Assembly (NCBI GenBank): GCA_010093705.1
Contig: MU006112.1
Span: forward strand, 248,001-312,000
DNA from: Patellaria atrata CBS 101060
Taxonomy: Eukaryota; Ascomycota; Dothideomycetes; Patellariales; Patellariaceae
DNA length: 64,000 nt
Direction of reading: 5' to 3'
The position numbers were made by a program, and so were the translations under genes. Shown one piece after another: positions 46,237-57,900 of the stretch (position 1 is the first letter of the stretch; the number at the start of each line of letters is the position of its first letter). Below the pieces are notes generated by a model. The model searched no databases, was not told where the DNA came from, and worked only from the letters and a program-made list of their open reading frames with translations.

Positions 46237-47591
46237 GTTGTTGTTATTGAGAGGAGCAGAGAAAGAGCGGAGAACGGAAAGATATAGATGTTGAATAAAC
46301 TTGCGCAGCGGTGTGGATTAAATACTATATACGTCCCACAGTAAAACGGGTTGAATACTGTATCTCTACAGGTTCATGGCAGGCTACTAATGTAGAGAAG
46401 ACAATCCTCATATTTGTCACCCATGACGCCTCCTCCAGTGTACGAAGTAGGATTCGGCTTGACTGCATTAGTGATGTTCAAGAAATCGAGGGCCACGGCA
46501 GTAAATATGAGGCCAACTAAATATGCAACAGAATGCGGGTTAGCTCATGACAAACCTTCACACAGAAAGCCATCTCATATCAGCTGCGTTGACTAACCTC
46601 CAAAGAATTAGTCTTGATTTTGCTGGAAAGTTACCAGGAGAACTGGACCTGCGGTAGATCCGATAGGGTGAGTGACCTGCTCCCAAGCCGGGGCTCTACT
46701 TGCACAATGTACGCAAGCATAAAAGAAGCCACTGACTTGACTGTACGAACAATGGATATCTCATACTAGGTTCAATTTGATACCCTCTCTGGAATGCGTA
46801 CAGCGACTGTACAGCCCCTGGGGAGCGCCAATCTTTGCATAGCAGGGACATAGAAATATCATGAGAATTGCAAACAACCTGTTCAAAAAGACGAGACTTC
46901 GGATAGAATTGACGTCGAAAAACTCTTAGAGCGATCAACCTGTACATTATGCTTAGAAATAGCTGAGCCCACAGATTGACCTCAGCTGACACGGGAAGAA
47001 GCGCAATATGCAGGAGACACGCGGCAGAAGTATGCTGTGAGTTATGTATACTAGGACTAAGATGGTGAGAGTATGCGGGAAGAAACGTGGAAAGTAGGTG
47101 TGAACTGTGCTGTCATTGCCCAGGAATTGCCTCTCACGTAGTTCTTAGGTCCTTGAGGGATGGGCGATCTCCACGTGTAGAACTATTTAGCGTGCCTTTG
47201 ATGCTCTTGGTGTTCAAACCAAAGTTCACCGATGGAACAATACGTCTGCTATCTGCGCACGGGATAGGAGACAAGACGAAGCCCTACGCATATCTGTTTA
47301 AAAAAAGTTAGAAAATGCCGAGCGCTGAAAATTAGCACGGCGACAATGTGCCGAAGGGACTAGGTCAAATATTGATTAGTGCTCCTATCTTGTACAAACG
47401 CACAATTTAACATCACAACATCTCTTCTCTCCTTGTAACTCTGTATCGTACAGTTGCTATTAGAATGGACACGCAACTAAGCTGTACAAACACGCTAAAA
47501 CCGCGCTGTACGGGAATTTGACGGGATCATCAAAATTTCTAACAATAAGATTACATACAAAATAATAAATTCTATTGTACGCCTTTTCATA
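46237..47591. other. Intergenic between monooxygenase and glycosyltransferase
   Basis: About 1.35 kb containing the monooxygenase promoter and glycosyltransferase 3' flank. It is rich in TGTAC words. No gene is supported. Confidence 0.4.
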
Positions 47592-49019
47592 TTACATCAT
47601 AGTAGTACCATGCTCGTGAAGCATGCTGTCTGCAGCTGCTACGGTCTTCTTGAACTGTACTAGCTGCTCAATTAGCTGTACCCCCCTTTCCACCCCACGA
47701 TTTCCCTTGTTCATTTCAACAGCAATCGCCATTGCTGCGTTCTTGTACTTGTCCTCCTTCAGTACCTTCTGTACGGCGCGGCGGATGGACGATGCTCCTG
47801 GGGTGGCCGAAGCCATGCTTATTCCGGCCCTGTGAGCGCTCACCCGGGCACCAATATCATCCCGCTCGCCTCTCTCTGCGCAGACGACGAGCGGTACGCC
47901 ATAGGTTAGCGCACTCGTGACGGTACCGAATCCGCCACGAGTGACGACTACCTGTAAGTGTGGCATGAGCACTCTATACGGGATGATCTTCTCCACGTAG
48001 ACATTTGGAGGCAGTATAGACTTGTCCGGGAACGCTCCATCCACGGCCGGGCAGGTTATAATAAAATTTACTCCTTCCAGCTCGGAAAGGGCCCGGATAT
48101 CCCTGATCAAGTTGGCGCGTACCGGGATTGTACCGTGACTGATGTGAACAACGATACTGCCGGGGAGTATAGAACTCCACCAGTCGGGGATTTCGTACCC
48201 CTGGGACGTCGTTGGCGGCGTTGCGCCAATGAAGTGTATATTCGAGTATGTCCTAGGTAAAGGGAACTCGAATGTTGAGGCCGACATGTGGAGGTGTAAA
48301 AAGGGACTGCGGTACAGACAATCTATGATATTTTTGAACTCGACCGGCTTCAAACGAAATCGGTGTCGTTGCTCATTGATAATCGCAGCAACGGGCTTGT
48401 ACACACTGAAATCTTGCCCAAGCATTTGATGGTATGCTTGACTAACCGAGGAATTGGGGTGTTTTGGCGGTAAACGGCCCGATCCAGGTACAGGATGCGA
48501 TTTCTCCATTACATATATGGGCCCTACTCCTACAGTTATATAAGGCAGGCCACCTAAATCGTAGATTGCCTGTGCTCCGAGTGCATAATCGCTGATTATC
48601 ACAGCGTCCGCCTTGAATGTTGCCAATACCCGTCGATAATCGTCTATCTGAGCTGCAACACGGCCTTTCAAAATATCAAACTCCTCCTCCCTTGTTCCCG
48701 AAGTTTTATGCCTTGCTACCCGGTTGTACTCTGCAAGGCGTGCGGTGAGTATGATTTGAGCTCCGCTTGCTTGTACATATTCCTTAAATTCCTCGTCCAT
48801 AAGCCAGACCACCTCGTGCTTGTTTTCAATAAGTCTTCTGACAATATATTGTAATGGGCGGATGTTGCCAACAAGTGGTAGAGAGGAGACAAGAAATTTC
48901 ATGTTGCGCGATGATCTTGTCCTAGGCTGTGAGAGGAACCGTGTGAGCAAAATCGTTCGAGAAATGAAGGGGGAGCCGCTTGAGCGGAGAGGGACTGGGT
49001 AGAACTGGCAGGAAGACAT
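47592..49019 (-). CDS. UDP-glycosyltransferase-like protein (GT1, GT-B fold)
   Basis: A single exon of 475 residues from the ATG at 49019. A second ATG at 48902 (MKFLVSSLPLVGNIRPL) sits where family members usually begin. The extra 39 residues are Ser/Arg-rich and could be leader or untranslated. The N-terminal acceptor domain has GNIRPLQYIVRRLIE. The C-terminal donor domain carries HISHGTIPV, VEKIIPYRVLMPHLQVVVTR and the sugar-nucleotide signature RGGFGTVTSALTYGVPLVV, followed by ERDDIGARV. It resembles macrolide or sterol/small-molecule glycosyltransferases. No signal peptide or C-terminal membrane anchor is seen, so it is probably cytosolic. It may modify the product of the neighbouring monooxygenase, which is inference. 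Confidence 0.87.
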   Translation of the reverse strand: MSSCQFYPVPLRSSGSPFISRTILLTRFLSQPRTRSSRNMKFLVSSLPLVGNIRPLQYIVRRLIENKHEVVWLMDEEFKEYVQASGAQIILTARLAEYNRVARHKTSGTREEEFDILKGRVAAQIDDYRRVLATFKADAVIISDYALGAQAIYDLGGLPYITVGVGPIYVMEKSHPVPGSGRLPPKHPNSSVSQAYHQMLGQDFSVYKPVAAIINEQRHRFRLKPVEFKNIIDCLYRSPFLHLHMSASTFEFPLPRTYSNIHFIGATPPTTSQGYEIPDWWSSILPGSIVVHISHGTIPVRANLIRDIRALSELEGVNFIITCPAVDGAFPDKSILPPNVYVEKIIPYRVLMPHLQVVVTRGGFGTVTSALTYGVPLVVCAERGERDDIGARVSAHRAGISMASATPGASSIRRAVQKVLKEDKYKNAAMAIAVEMNKGNRGVERGVQLIEQLVQFKKTVAAADSMLHEHGTTMM

Positions 49020-50288
49020 TGTATCCAAAGAGCGCGTCGTTTGATGTATGTGAATGTGATTTGTTATATGTCGTGTAGACTCTGCACTCCGTCACTGTAC
49101 GATTAAGTCCTTCGTGAAGAGTCTTGACTTCTTTTTATATCCTCCGGGAAATAGTCCAGATTTCTCGGGCGACAAGGCGTCTATGTATAGGTTCGGTTAC
49201 GACGTTGGTTAACACATATCTTACCAAGTACCGTACGACGAACATTTTCAACCTTGATAACATGTCCGGGACTCGATAAGTTCATCAACGTAACCATTAG
49301 ATACGGGGATGCTAACGTGGATAGTGGTACCTTCCTCGTATATGATAGAAATTGGATCATGTTTGACTTATGAGAGAGACCCAGGAGGATGATCGTACTG
49401 ACCATTACCTGAACTTTCAATTAATAGATGAGATGGTATGTGTATAATACACATGCAAGGACTCTTGTGACTATGTAGATGCGAAGAAAATAGAAGACAG
49501 GAAGATACTTCTCACTTCGATTACCATTAAGCCCGCGCGCTATCAAGGTTAATGTAAGGGTACTGTACAAGTACAGTGTGAAGAGCTAGATGAAAGAAAT
49601 GGCTTTACCTCTGGGCAATTGATATACTTCCCACCCAAAGCGTGGAACAGGCAAATATCTCAATTGACGCGAGAACCTGGTGACTTTTACATGTATCCGA
49701 TGATCTGACTGAGTGATATTCGAGATACGATAATGGCTGATAGCTATGTAACTATTGCTACACGGTCGGAAGCCTGGGTCTTCTAGTTGAAGGATACCTT
49801 ATGTAAGAATGTTCTGAAAGTGACGGTCTGCTGCTGAATAAACGCGCCGAGAGAATCCATTTGTTGTAGCTCTACACAGACGGACTATTGTTGAGAATTC
49901 TTCTTGTTAAGTGAGTTACAGTGTTAGTTTGAATTCGAATGTTTGATGTAAAAGTTGATCAAGTTCAGTAAGATGGCTGTACAGAGCTTGATGTTGTTAT
50001 TGTTTTGTTTCCCCTTGAATTTTAAACTAGTTAAGGAAGTTGTTGAAAGGCAACGTCCGATGGATGGGGAAAGTTCGGTAAATGTAACGGGAACAACTAG
50101 CTTAGTCATGAGGGCGTTCGGATTTTGACTGCTCTCAACCTACAAAGGACCGCGCAACCTCCACTTTCTCTCTTTCTCCATCATTCTCTGCTTCACACCA
50201 CGCACCCTCTCATAACACCCACACTTATCACGAACTGATTCCTGATAGATCATATACAGTTTAGCAACTGACAAACTTGAGCACCGTT
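49020..50288. other. Divergent intergenic region between the glycosyltransferase and MPE1
   Basis: About 1.27 kb, AT-leaning. The last 150 bp before MPE1 are pyrimidine-rich, typical of a fungal core promoter and 5' UTR. No gene is seen. Confidence 0.4.
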
Positions 50289-52106
50289 ATGTCTTCCTCT
50301 GTTTTTTTCAAGTTTAAGTCGTCGAAAGACCCGCAGCGTATTACGTTTGACGGCACTGGTATTTCTGTCTTTGAGCTGAAGAAAGAGATTATTGCTGCTA
50401 GTGGACTTGGAGATGGCACAGATTTTGATCTTTCTATTTACGATCCAGATACAAATGAAGAATATGATGATGATACCACAATAATTAGTCGTTCCTCACT
50501 TGTTGTCGCACGTCGATTGCCCGCATCAAAACCTGGTTTTGGCAAAGCAGCTCGTTATGTCTCAGGAAAAGCGCCTGTAAATGCTAAAAACAACTACCGA
50601 ACCGAAATCACAGCCTCCAAACCTGCCACCGCTGGCAAACCGATCGGAAATGGCGCCGATGCGACCGTCCCCCAGACGGAAGAAGAAAGAATAGCAGCCA
50701 TGTTTCGGGCTGATGCGGAGCAATGGGAACAGCAAAAGCAACAGATGGCAACAGCAAAGAAGCAAGGGCGGCCTGGCATGGGCTTCCAGCGAAAACCAGT
50801 CAATGTTCCAGACCATGAACCCCCCCCTGGCTACGTTTGTTATCGTTGTCAAGAGAAGGGACACTGGATTCAGGAATGCCCGAAGAACGACGACCCGAAC
50901 TACGACGGAAAGCCACGCATCAAGCGTACAACTGGCATTCCCCGCTCGTTTCTGAAGACTGTTGATAAGGCGACGGTGTTGGCAGCTCAGGAAGGTGTTG
51001 GTGAGGATGGACGACAGCCACAAGGCATCATGATGAACGCAGACGGCGAGTTTGTCATTGCGGAGCCGGATAAAGCGTCATGGGATCAGTATCAAGCAAA
51101 AGTCAAGGCATCAGCAGCGAAACAGGAAGAAGCCGCTCTCGGGAGCAAAGAGCTTCAGGAACGTGGTCTAGTATGCTCTATCGACAACAACTTGTTTGTA
51201 GATCCAATGAAGACACCATGTTGTGGAAAGACATTCTGTAACGTGTGTATTGAGGATGCTTTAGTCAATAGCGATTTTGTTTGCCCGAACTGCTCTGCAG
51301 AAGGTGTGCTTATTGACAACTTGGTTCCAGACGAAGAAATGGTCACCAAGATCAAGTCATACGAGAGTGAGAAGCTAGCCGAGAAAAAGGCAAAGGAACA
51401 ACCGACCAAGTCACCGTCACCGCCCAAAAATTCACCAAAGCAAGAGTCAAAGCAACTATCCAAGAGTCCCCAACCCGAAGGTACGAAGAAACGACCTGCA
51501 CAGGAGGAGTTGAAGAACGACAAAATACCCACAGCGCCTGCCGCCATGCGACGACAACAGGAGCAACAACTTGCTCAGCAGAAAGTTCAACAGCATGGAA
51601 ACGGTATGGACAGCTTCGTACAGGATATGAACGCCTTAGCATATCAGCAGTGGCCCAATCCGGGTATGCCAAATGGTATGTCAAATGGTGGTATGCCAAT
51701 GTTTCCGATGGGAATGCCCCTGATGCCAGGCATGCCAATGGGGTTTCCAGTGGGCAACACGGGGAATATGTCGAATATGCAGGCGCCCAACATGCAAATG
51801 GGAAACATGGCAGGCATGAATATGGGTGGAATGGGTGGCATGGGCGGAATGGGAGGCATGACGCCGTTTGGAGGTATGGTTGGTATGGGTGGTATGGGTG
51901 GTATGGGGAACATGGGGAACATGGGGAACATGGGCAATATGCCAAGCATGCTAAACATGTACGCTCAAGGTCATCAACAGCAGAACAATAATCGAATGTG
52001 GAATCAACAACCTAACGGCGGAGATGACGATGCGTACTTCCGCAGAGGAGCTAGACAAAATAATAAGCAACGAAAGGCCAGACCCGCGGATTACACTGAA
52101 CTCTGA
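50289..52106 (+). CDS. MPE1: Mpe1-like subunit of the cleavage and polyadenylation factor
   Basis: A pre-mRNA 3'-end processing factor related to RBBP6. A single exon of 605 residues from the ATG at 50289. The in-frame codon further upstream is TTG. Order of domains: DWNN ubiquitin-like domain (about 1-78, SSVFFKFKSSKDPQRITFDG), CCHC zinc knuckle CYRCQEKGHWIQEC (about 178-191), a basic segment with GIPRSFLK, and a RING/U-box-like domain (CSIDNNLF, CCGKTFCNVCI, CPNC; about 295-340). Then follow a charged Lys/Glu/Pro region and a C-terminal Met/Gly/Asn/Pro-rich tail of about 100 residues. The tail is unusual in its Met content. Domain content and order are diagnostic. Confidence 0.95.
   Translation: MSSSVFFKFKSSKDPQRITFDGTGISVFELKKEIIAASGLGDGTDFDLSIYDPDTNEEYDDDTTIISRSSLVVARRLPASKPGFGKAARYVSGKAPVNAKNNYRTEITASKPATAGKPIGNGADATVPQTEEERIAAMFRADAEQWEQQKQQMATAKKQGRPGMGFQRKPVNVPDHEPPPGYVCYRCQEKGHWIQECPKNDDPNYDGKPRIKRTTGIPRSFLKTVDKATVLAAQEGVGEDGRQPQGIMMNADGEFVIAEPDKASWDQYQAKVKASAAKQEEAALGSKELQERGLVCSIDNNLFVDPMKTPCCGKTFCNVCIEDALVNSDFVCPNCSAEGVLIDNLVPDEEMVTKIKSYESEKLAEKKAKEQPTKSPSPPKNSPKQESKQLSKSPQPEGTKKRPAQEELKNDKIPTAPAAMRRQQEQQLAQQKVQQHGNGMDSFVQDMNALAYQQWPNPGMPNGMSNGGMPMFPMGMPLMPGMPMGFPVGNTGNMSNMQAPNMQMGNMAGMNMGGMGGMGGMGGMTPFGGMVGMGGMGGMGNMGNMGNMGNMPSMLNMYAQGHQQQNNNRMWNQQPNGGDDDAYFRRGARQNNKQRKARPADYTEL
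51655..51960 (+). repeat. Met/Gly/Asn-rich repeat coding tract inside MPE1
   Basis: Degenerate repeats of GGYATGGGN and AACATGGGN type encode runs such as MGGMGGMGGMGGM and NMGNMGNMGNM. Length variation between strains is likely. Confidence 0.8.
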
Positions 52107-52755
52107 GCTCTGATCAGGATGGCCTGACGCGACGAGATGTATATAATGGAAGATTCATGATTAACAGGAGTTCAGGTCTGGGCGGATTGGAATAGCGGAC
52201 GCTGCATGCGATTTGGAGTTTAGGGTAGTGCGAACTGGGCTTTGGGAATTGGAAACGGCCTGTACATAATCATACCAGATGCTTCTGTAAGATTCTAGAA
52301 GCAAACACAGCATAGCTCAGAGAGAGCTGAACAAATAATTACATATCATCACTCGTATCATTGACCATCTTCTTGTTGTGCCGTGATGTCTCCAGTTGAT
52401 CTGTCCGGTGGCGTATATGAACGCTAGGACCTTCCCGGATAAGCGTAACGTAATAATTCTTGGTCAGCCCGTTCGATCTGTTCAGTCACGTGATATTAGT
52501 CGCACACTAGAACAAATCCTTGGTCCTTCTCCACCTCCAGCCTGTCCCTTCTTCTTCCTTATCTCTCGTATAACTTATAACTCCCCCTTCGTCCCCTCAC
52601 TCACATCATCAACAATCAGCATCAACATCACCCTCTCTTACTTCGACACTCATCCATCAAATTCAATCACATCGGACTCTCCGAATACCAGCTTCCTCAC
52701 CTACCAATCTACTTTCCAAACGCTTCTACAGCCGCAGCTCTGGCAAACCAACGAC
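52107..52755. promoter_or_regulatory. MPE1 3' flank, then promoter and long 5' leader of the antizyme gene
   Basis: From about 52510 the sequence is strongly pyrimidine-rich (CT-rich leader). A palindromic TCACGTGA (bHLH-type E-box) lies at 52486-52493. The antizyme frame extends upstream past its ATG, but this part looks like untranslated leader. Confidence 0.5.
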
Positions 52756-53797
52756 ATGGCGAAAACCAATAATAGTAGAAATTCGAGTAGTAGTAGTAGA
52801 AGTTCCACCATGAAGGACAACACTCGTGCCAACGTTTTGGCAACCTGCTATACCGTCGATGCTTCTTCGACCCTCCTCAAAGCCTTCCACTACTCCACTA
52901 TGGGGGCTTCCGGGGCCGGGTGGCGTTCCTGAGGTGAGCTCTGTAAGTATTCGCCCTCCTGCAGCTATATCATGTACAGTGTGGTTTGCCTACGCCACTT
53001 CTGGACATTGCTCTATTGCAAGATATCTAGATCGAACCTCACTAACAACTTTCCAGGGAATACCATCCCCGCCTATAAGTCCCCCCCTCGCCGCCACCAA
53101 CCTTAATAAGGTTTCGCACAGCACGTCGCGAAACCTTTCGGCGCGCAGAGGGGGGGCCGCGTACACCATCACGGGAGAGTGTGAGAGACTCTTCTGCGAG
53201 ACACTGAGAGCCGTTTTCCTGGGTGAGGGGAACATGACTCCTTCAGACTCGCTTGTGACGGGTATGCCTGAATATTACAACGCCGATATCAGTAACAATT
53301 ATAGCAACAACATCGTCAGAAATGGACTTCCGACGCCACCTCAATATGCACACGCCCCAGATGGCTTCGTGGAACAGAGGGGCGTGGTGAAGGAGTGGTG
53401 TGAGATTTATGACTACGCGGGTGGCGCGCTATTCCGCGGTTTTACGACCGGGGAGGACGATGGGAGGACTCTTTTTGTCTTTTTCGACGAAAGAGTCACT
53501 GGTCGGGACCTTAAGCCTGGGTAAGTTCTCGTTACACTCCCTCCGTCCTTGTTCCCAATATAATGTGGTAACATAAACTCTCATAGTCTTATGGCCATTC
53601 TCGAACTCTGCGACACCCCCGAATTCAACTGCTCCCGCCTCGTCGTATCCCTTGACAGAGCTACCGAACAGACCGACATGAGACCGCTGATGCGGGATCT
53701 CGGCTGGGTGGGCTTTGAGCCTTCTACACTGGACCCCTGGACCAGGAACATAGAGATCACGAGTAAGAAGTGGTTCTTCATGAGTATGGATGTGTAG
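52756..53797 (+). CDS. OAZ1: Ornithine decarboxylase antizyme, expressed by +1 ribosomal frameshifting
   Basis: Antizyme binds ornithine decarboxylase, sends it to the proteasome and limits polyamine uptake. The first frame (52756-52932) codes MAKTNNSRNSSSS up to GASGAGWRS and stops at TGA. The second lies one base on: 52931-52942, then 53057-53520 and 53587-53797, giving EVSS-GIPSPPISPPLAA and, at the C-terminus, LMAILELCDTPEF, SRLVVSLDRA, MRDLGWVGFEPSTLDPW and KKWFFMSMDV. This is the antizyme domain. The shift site TCC-TGA equals the canonical antizyme site. The product would have 286 residues. Polyamines normally raise frameshifting, giving feedback control. Introns are 52943-53056 and 53521-53586. 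An earlier in-frame ATG (52417) exists but looks like leader. Confidence 0.92.
52927..52932 (+). promoter_or_regulatory. Programmed +1 frameshift site (TCC-TGA) of the antizyme mRNA
   Basis: The last zero-frame sense codon TCC (Ser) is followed by the TGA stop. Skipping the T lets translation continue at GAG in the +1 frame, which carries the whole antizyme domain. TCC-TGA is the site used by most animal and many fungal antizymes. No strong 3' pseudoknot is evident by eye, partly because an intron begins 10 nt after the stop, so mRNA context must be read across the splice junction. Confidence 0.9.
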
Positions 53798-54909
53798 ATG
53801 TCGCCACCGCTCGTGCTCACTTTCTTTTGAAAAGTTTGCTCTTTCATCTTACCTGAATAAAACCTAAGTCAAAAACGGGATCATGCTTGGCGCCGACCCT
53901 ACGGTATTGAACCTAAGTCTCTCCGGCCGTTGAGGGATCTTAGTTGGAATTGTTTGTTTGCTTTACGATTATTTGCTTAGCTGCTTATCTGGTTTTGCTT
54001 GCAATCGATGTCATGTTTACCTGCTCATTTAATCGTGCGGGTCCACTTCTTTACTACTTTATCCACTCTGCTGCTTATTTGTCTTTCTCCCAATTTTCGA
54101 CACGGCCGCCCAGTTCCTCTCTATTTCATCTCTCAGTTCTAGCCAGCTCGGTTCTGCTTTGCGTTGCAATGTACGATTAGCTCCACGTCCATAGTAAACA
54201 GAATCCATTTTGCAGAAATTCATCACAACGCTGAGGTGAAATTCAAGTGAAATGTAAGAAGTTTGAAAATTAAAACCTAAAGATAGATAGACGGCTTTCC
54301 AGCTCGCCTGGTAAAGTTTCACAACGCCCTCCGTTTCCCAAGATAACAAAAACGAGAACCACCTATCGTCCCCCCTTTACCAGTCATTCCAACAAAAGAA
54401 CGGGGATGTTTACGCAATACACACACCAAGTAACCCTTAACTAGAATATGGAATTACGTCACGTTGGAATGATAGGTACCCAGAGTTGAAATAGCGAAGA
54501 AGAGATAAAACGACCGCTTTCCACCGAAGCAAAACCAACCCGGCAGAAGAAGTAGAAAACATAAGTTGGAAGTCGTAATGACGGAGAGGATTGAGGTGAT
54601 GGTAAGGATTGCGGTATATACGTGTGGTTGGGGCTATTGAGGATGTAGAGTGGCAGTTAACCCAACGGTTCGAAGTATGTTCGGGCGTGAGATGGTATAG
54701 ATGACAACGATAACGATAACGATGATAAAGCAGGTACGTGGGGTAAATGATGAACAATGTACGATGCTGGATAAGAGGTAGAGTGTCGTTCCTGAGCGTT
54801 ACAGTCGTTACAAATAAGGATACAGCAGGGTGTGTCTAGAACGATGCGCATGAATTTGAGTTACAGATCGACAATGGTGATAGGTATCGTTAAGTGGGAT
54901 GGAAGGTGG
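53798..54909. other. Convergent 3' region between antizyme and adenylate cyclase genes
   Basis: About 1.1 kb without a supported gene. It presumably holds both 3' UTRs. A short ATAACG-type repeat (about 54706-54724) is the only structure seen. Confidence 0.4.
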
Positions 54910-57900
54910 TTAAGATGGCGCCATGGTAAACTCCTCTTGGGCTTTATATTGCCTGAGCTCCTCGAGCGAAGCCGTCAGAGTCTTGAAAACGTCAGCCATC
55001 GGACACGCATGCGCGAGCATGCCTTCTGAGAACGGGCTGACGAGGTTGCGGAGGTATAGGGTATTTGCGCAGGTCTGAAGTGTGATTGTTAGCATACCGA
55101 TTTCCACAGTGGAGTGATGGGGGTGTAAAACTGACCTCGATCCTCGAAACCTGATGTTCCACAAAATTGAGCAAAAACCTATCTGTAATCTCGCCCCCTC
55201 TGTTCTTCAGCCTCTCTAGGAGAGCCGTCTCCGGGGCCTTTAGACTCGTCGAACCGGGGCTTTCGAGCACGGAGCACAGCATCTCGAGCCGCAGACTGAC
55301 GTTCCACAAATCCCACACGTTTTGCGTGTCGATCGTAAGTTGACTGTTAGGGGACTTGACGCCCACGCCACCGATGTCTTTATTGTCCTTCTCGGCCTCG
55401 GCGCGCTGTTGTTGTACCGCTAACCGACTTGCCAGCGCATGCGGGTACATGAGATAGATATACTCTGGATTCTCCAATCCTTTGAGGCGGCGCTCACCAA
55501 GGTCCTTGACCTCGAAGCCCTGACTACTCAACGACCGGAGCTCACGACGGATAGAATTACTGATCATATCATCCGTGACGGTATCGTTCGAGTCCACGCT
55601 CCCCGAGCGGTCGCTTTCAATATGCGTCTCGAGCAGCCTCTGAATCTCCGCAATGAAATCGCTTGAAACAGTGATCTGCCCACCATCCGCAACACTTGAA
55701 ATCCTCGACGCTCTATTGACCATCGGGCCGAAATAATCCATGCGCTTCGTGACGGGGTCAACTTCGCACACCGGGCTCCCCCAGTGGATGCCCATTCTCA
55801 CCGACAAGCCGCGGAAGATCACGTTGCCATCCGCATCATGGACCTCCTGGCCATTGACACTGTTGAGAATTTCCTGTGGCCAGGGAACATCGAGAAGCTG
55901 CGATTGAATAGTGAAGCACCATAATAGTGCGGAGGTGACGGTGGGGAAGGCCACCATGAAGGCGTCACCTTCGGTTTTGACTTCGTAGCCGCCGATGATG
56001 CGGAGTTGACGCCGCATGACTTCGTTGTGCATCTTAATGGCCGATCTCATGGGCTGGGGATATGTCTCCCACAGAATGGTGGAGTTCTTAATATCTGTGA
56101 ATACTAAGCTGACCTCGCCAGTCGGTGCATCGACTTCTTGATCGAGTCTCGCGAGTCTCTGATCTGCGGGCGCATCTCTGCCCCTCTTTCGTCGAGAAGT
56201 GAAGAATTCATCTGGGGAGCCGGTGGGACCCATGGACATGCTGTGGGTTCGGAAGCGAGCCTTTTCCCTACGTCTCAAATCGCTCACACCAACAATCATG
56301 ACCATGATCTTGCTCGTCGCACCGAAAGCAATAGCAAAGTCTCGTAGTTTCTGAGCGGCTCGCATAAGGTCGCCACGTTCAGAGCGTGCGACATCCACAG
56401 CAAAATCCGGAGTTAGATAATCCCAAAGCTCTCGAGAAGCGAGAAGGATCATCTCATCAGAGTCTGTGAGCGTGATTTGCGATACATGAGGTGCTGCAAT
56501 TACGGCTGGAGACATCTGGAAATATCCAAACGCCCTGGATACTTCAAGAACATCATTTAGTTTTCCTTGTCGAGAAACGAATCCACCAGCCTCTCGGATA
56601 CGTGCGCGCTCTCCAGATTCTGCTGGGTCGTGCTTGCGAGTAATGACGCTGTAATTCCCTTGAGTATGGATGAGGAGTCCCTGAGTATCGCCTACGTTTG
56701 ACACGTAAAGATCCATCTCTTTTAGGAACAAAACAGTAGCAACACTACCAGAATTCAGGTCATCTTCGGCTAGTTCCGGGAGAGTGTTGACGGATCCGCG
56801 GTGACTTTGAGCAACTGAATTATTCTTTTCATTCATTTGCAAAGCCGCCGTTGCCAGATCCTTGTTGAGCCCAAGGTAAGTCCTCCGTAAAGCATCGGCA
56901 GCTGTTTCTTCATGGCGTAGCTTCTCTAGTTCATCACTGAACCGATTCTTGAAATTCTCATATAGGTATTTCGCGATCTTCGATCCTCCGTTTGACAAAG
57001 CTTGCCCATCGAACATTCCAAAAAGCGACTCGTCGTCATGACTTCGGAATCGAGGGATAACTAAATCCATTGTCGAAAGATGCTCGTTACGTCCTAAGCT
57101 ATCTGCCATTCCATATGACATGCTACCGATAGAGGAGCCCGCGGTACGGATTCTTCGATCCTCATATTGGTCCGGTACCGAAGAGACCATGAGAGTAACA
57201 TCCATTAACCCTAAGATACGAAGATTCGTGAGTGACGTGAAATCGGTAAGATCCTTTCCCTCTCGTGCAGAGTTGTTGAAAGAACCACTTGGTGGCTTGA
57301 TCTCCAATCTCTTGTTACCAGAAAGGTTTAGGTACTTGAGATTGTGGTTCCAATTCCAATTCCAATCATACGGCCAATTGGAGACATTGTATTTTAGCGA
57401 ATTGCTTCCGACGTCTAGAACTGCTAATTTGGCTACTTTTCCGAGCTCTGCGGGTAGGACTTGAAACTTATTACTGTTGATGTGCAGTACTTTGAGTGAA
57501 CTGACGTCCTCCAAGTCTTCAGCAGGTAAAGAGCTTAAATCATTACCGGATAGGTAAAGTTCTGAAAGGTTATGCCATCGACGTAGCGTACGAGAAGGAA
57601 TCTCATAGAGGTTATTATAGGACAAATTTAGTATCCGCAGCTCGTTAAGTAACGCTAGCTCATCGAAGACATCATCGGTAAGCCTATTGTCTGCGAGAAA
57701 GAGATGGCGCAAAGAGCCAGCAAAAGTACTTGCCGTCCGGTTCGAGAAGCTGGAATCCTTCCTTGTTATTGGGATTACAGTGCCTTCTGTCGGCGTTCGG
57801 ACCACAGACGGTTTTCGACCACTAGCTCCGTACGCTGAAGCGATAGATCCCTTTCGTTGGCTGCCTTGTGATGAGCCGCCCATAGACAGCATGCCAGAGC

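Noticed and set aside
46237-50288. Frequent TGTAC/GTACA words as a possible regulatory code
   Set aside because: The words are equally common elsewhere in the window, for example near 900-1000 and 42835, so they look like general base-composition bias.
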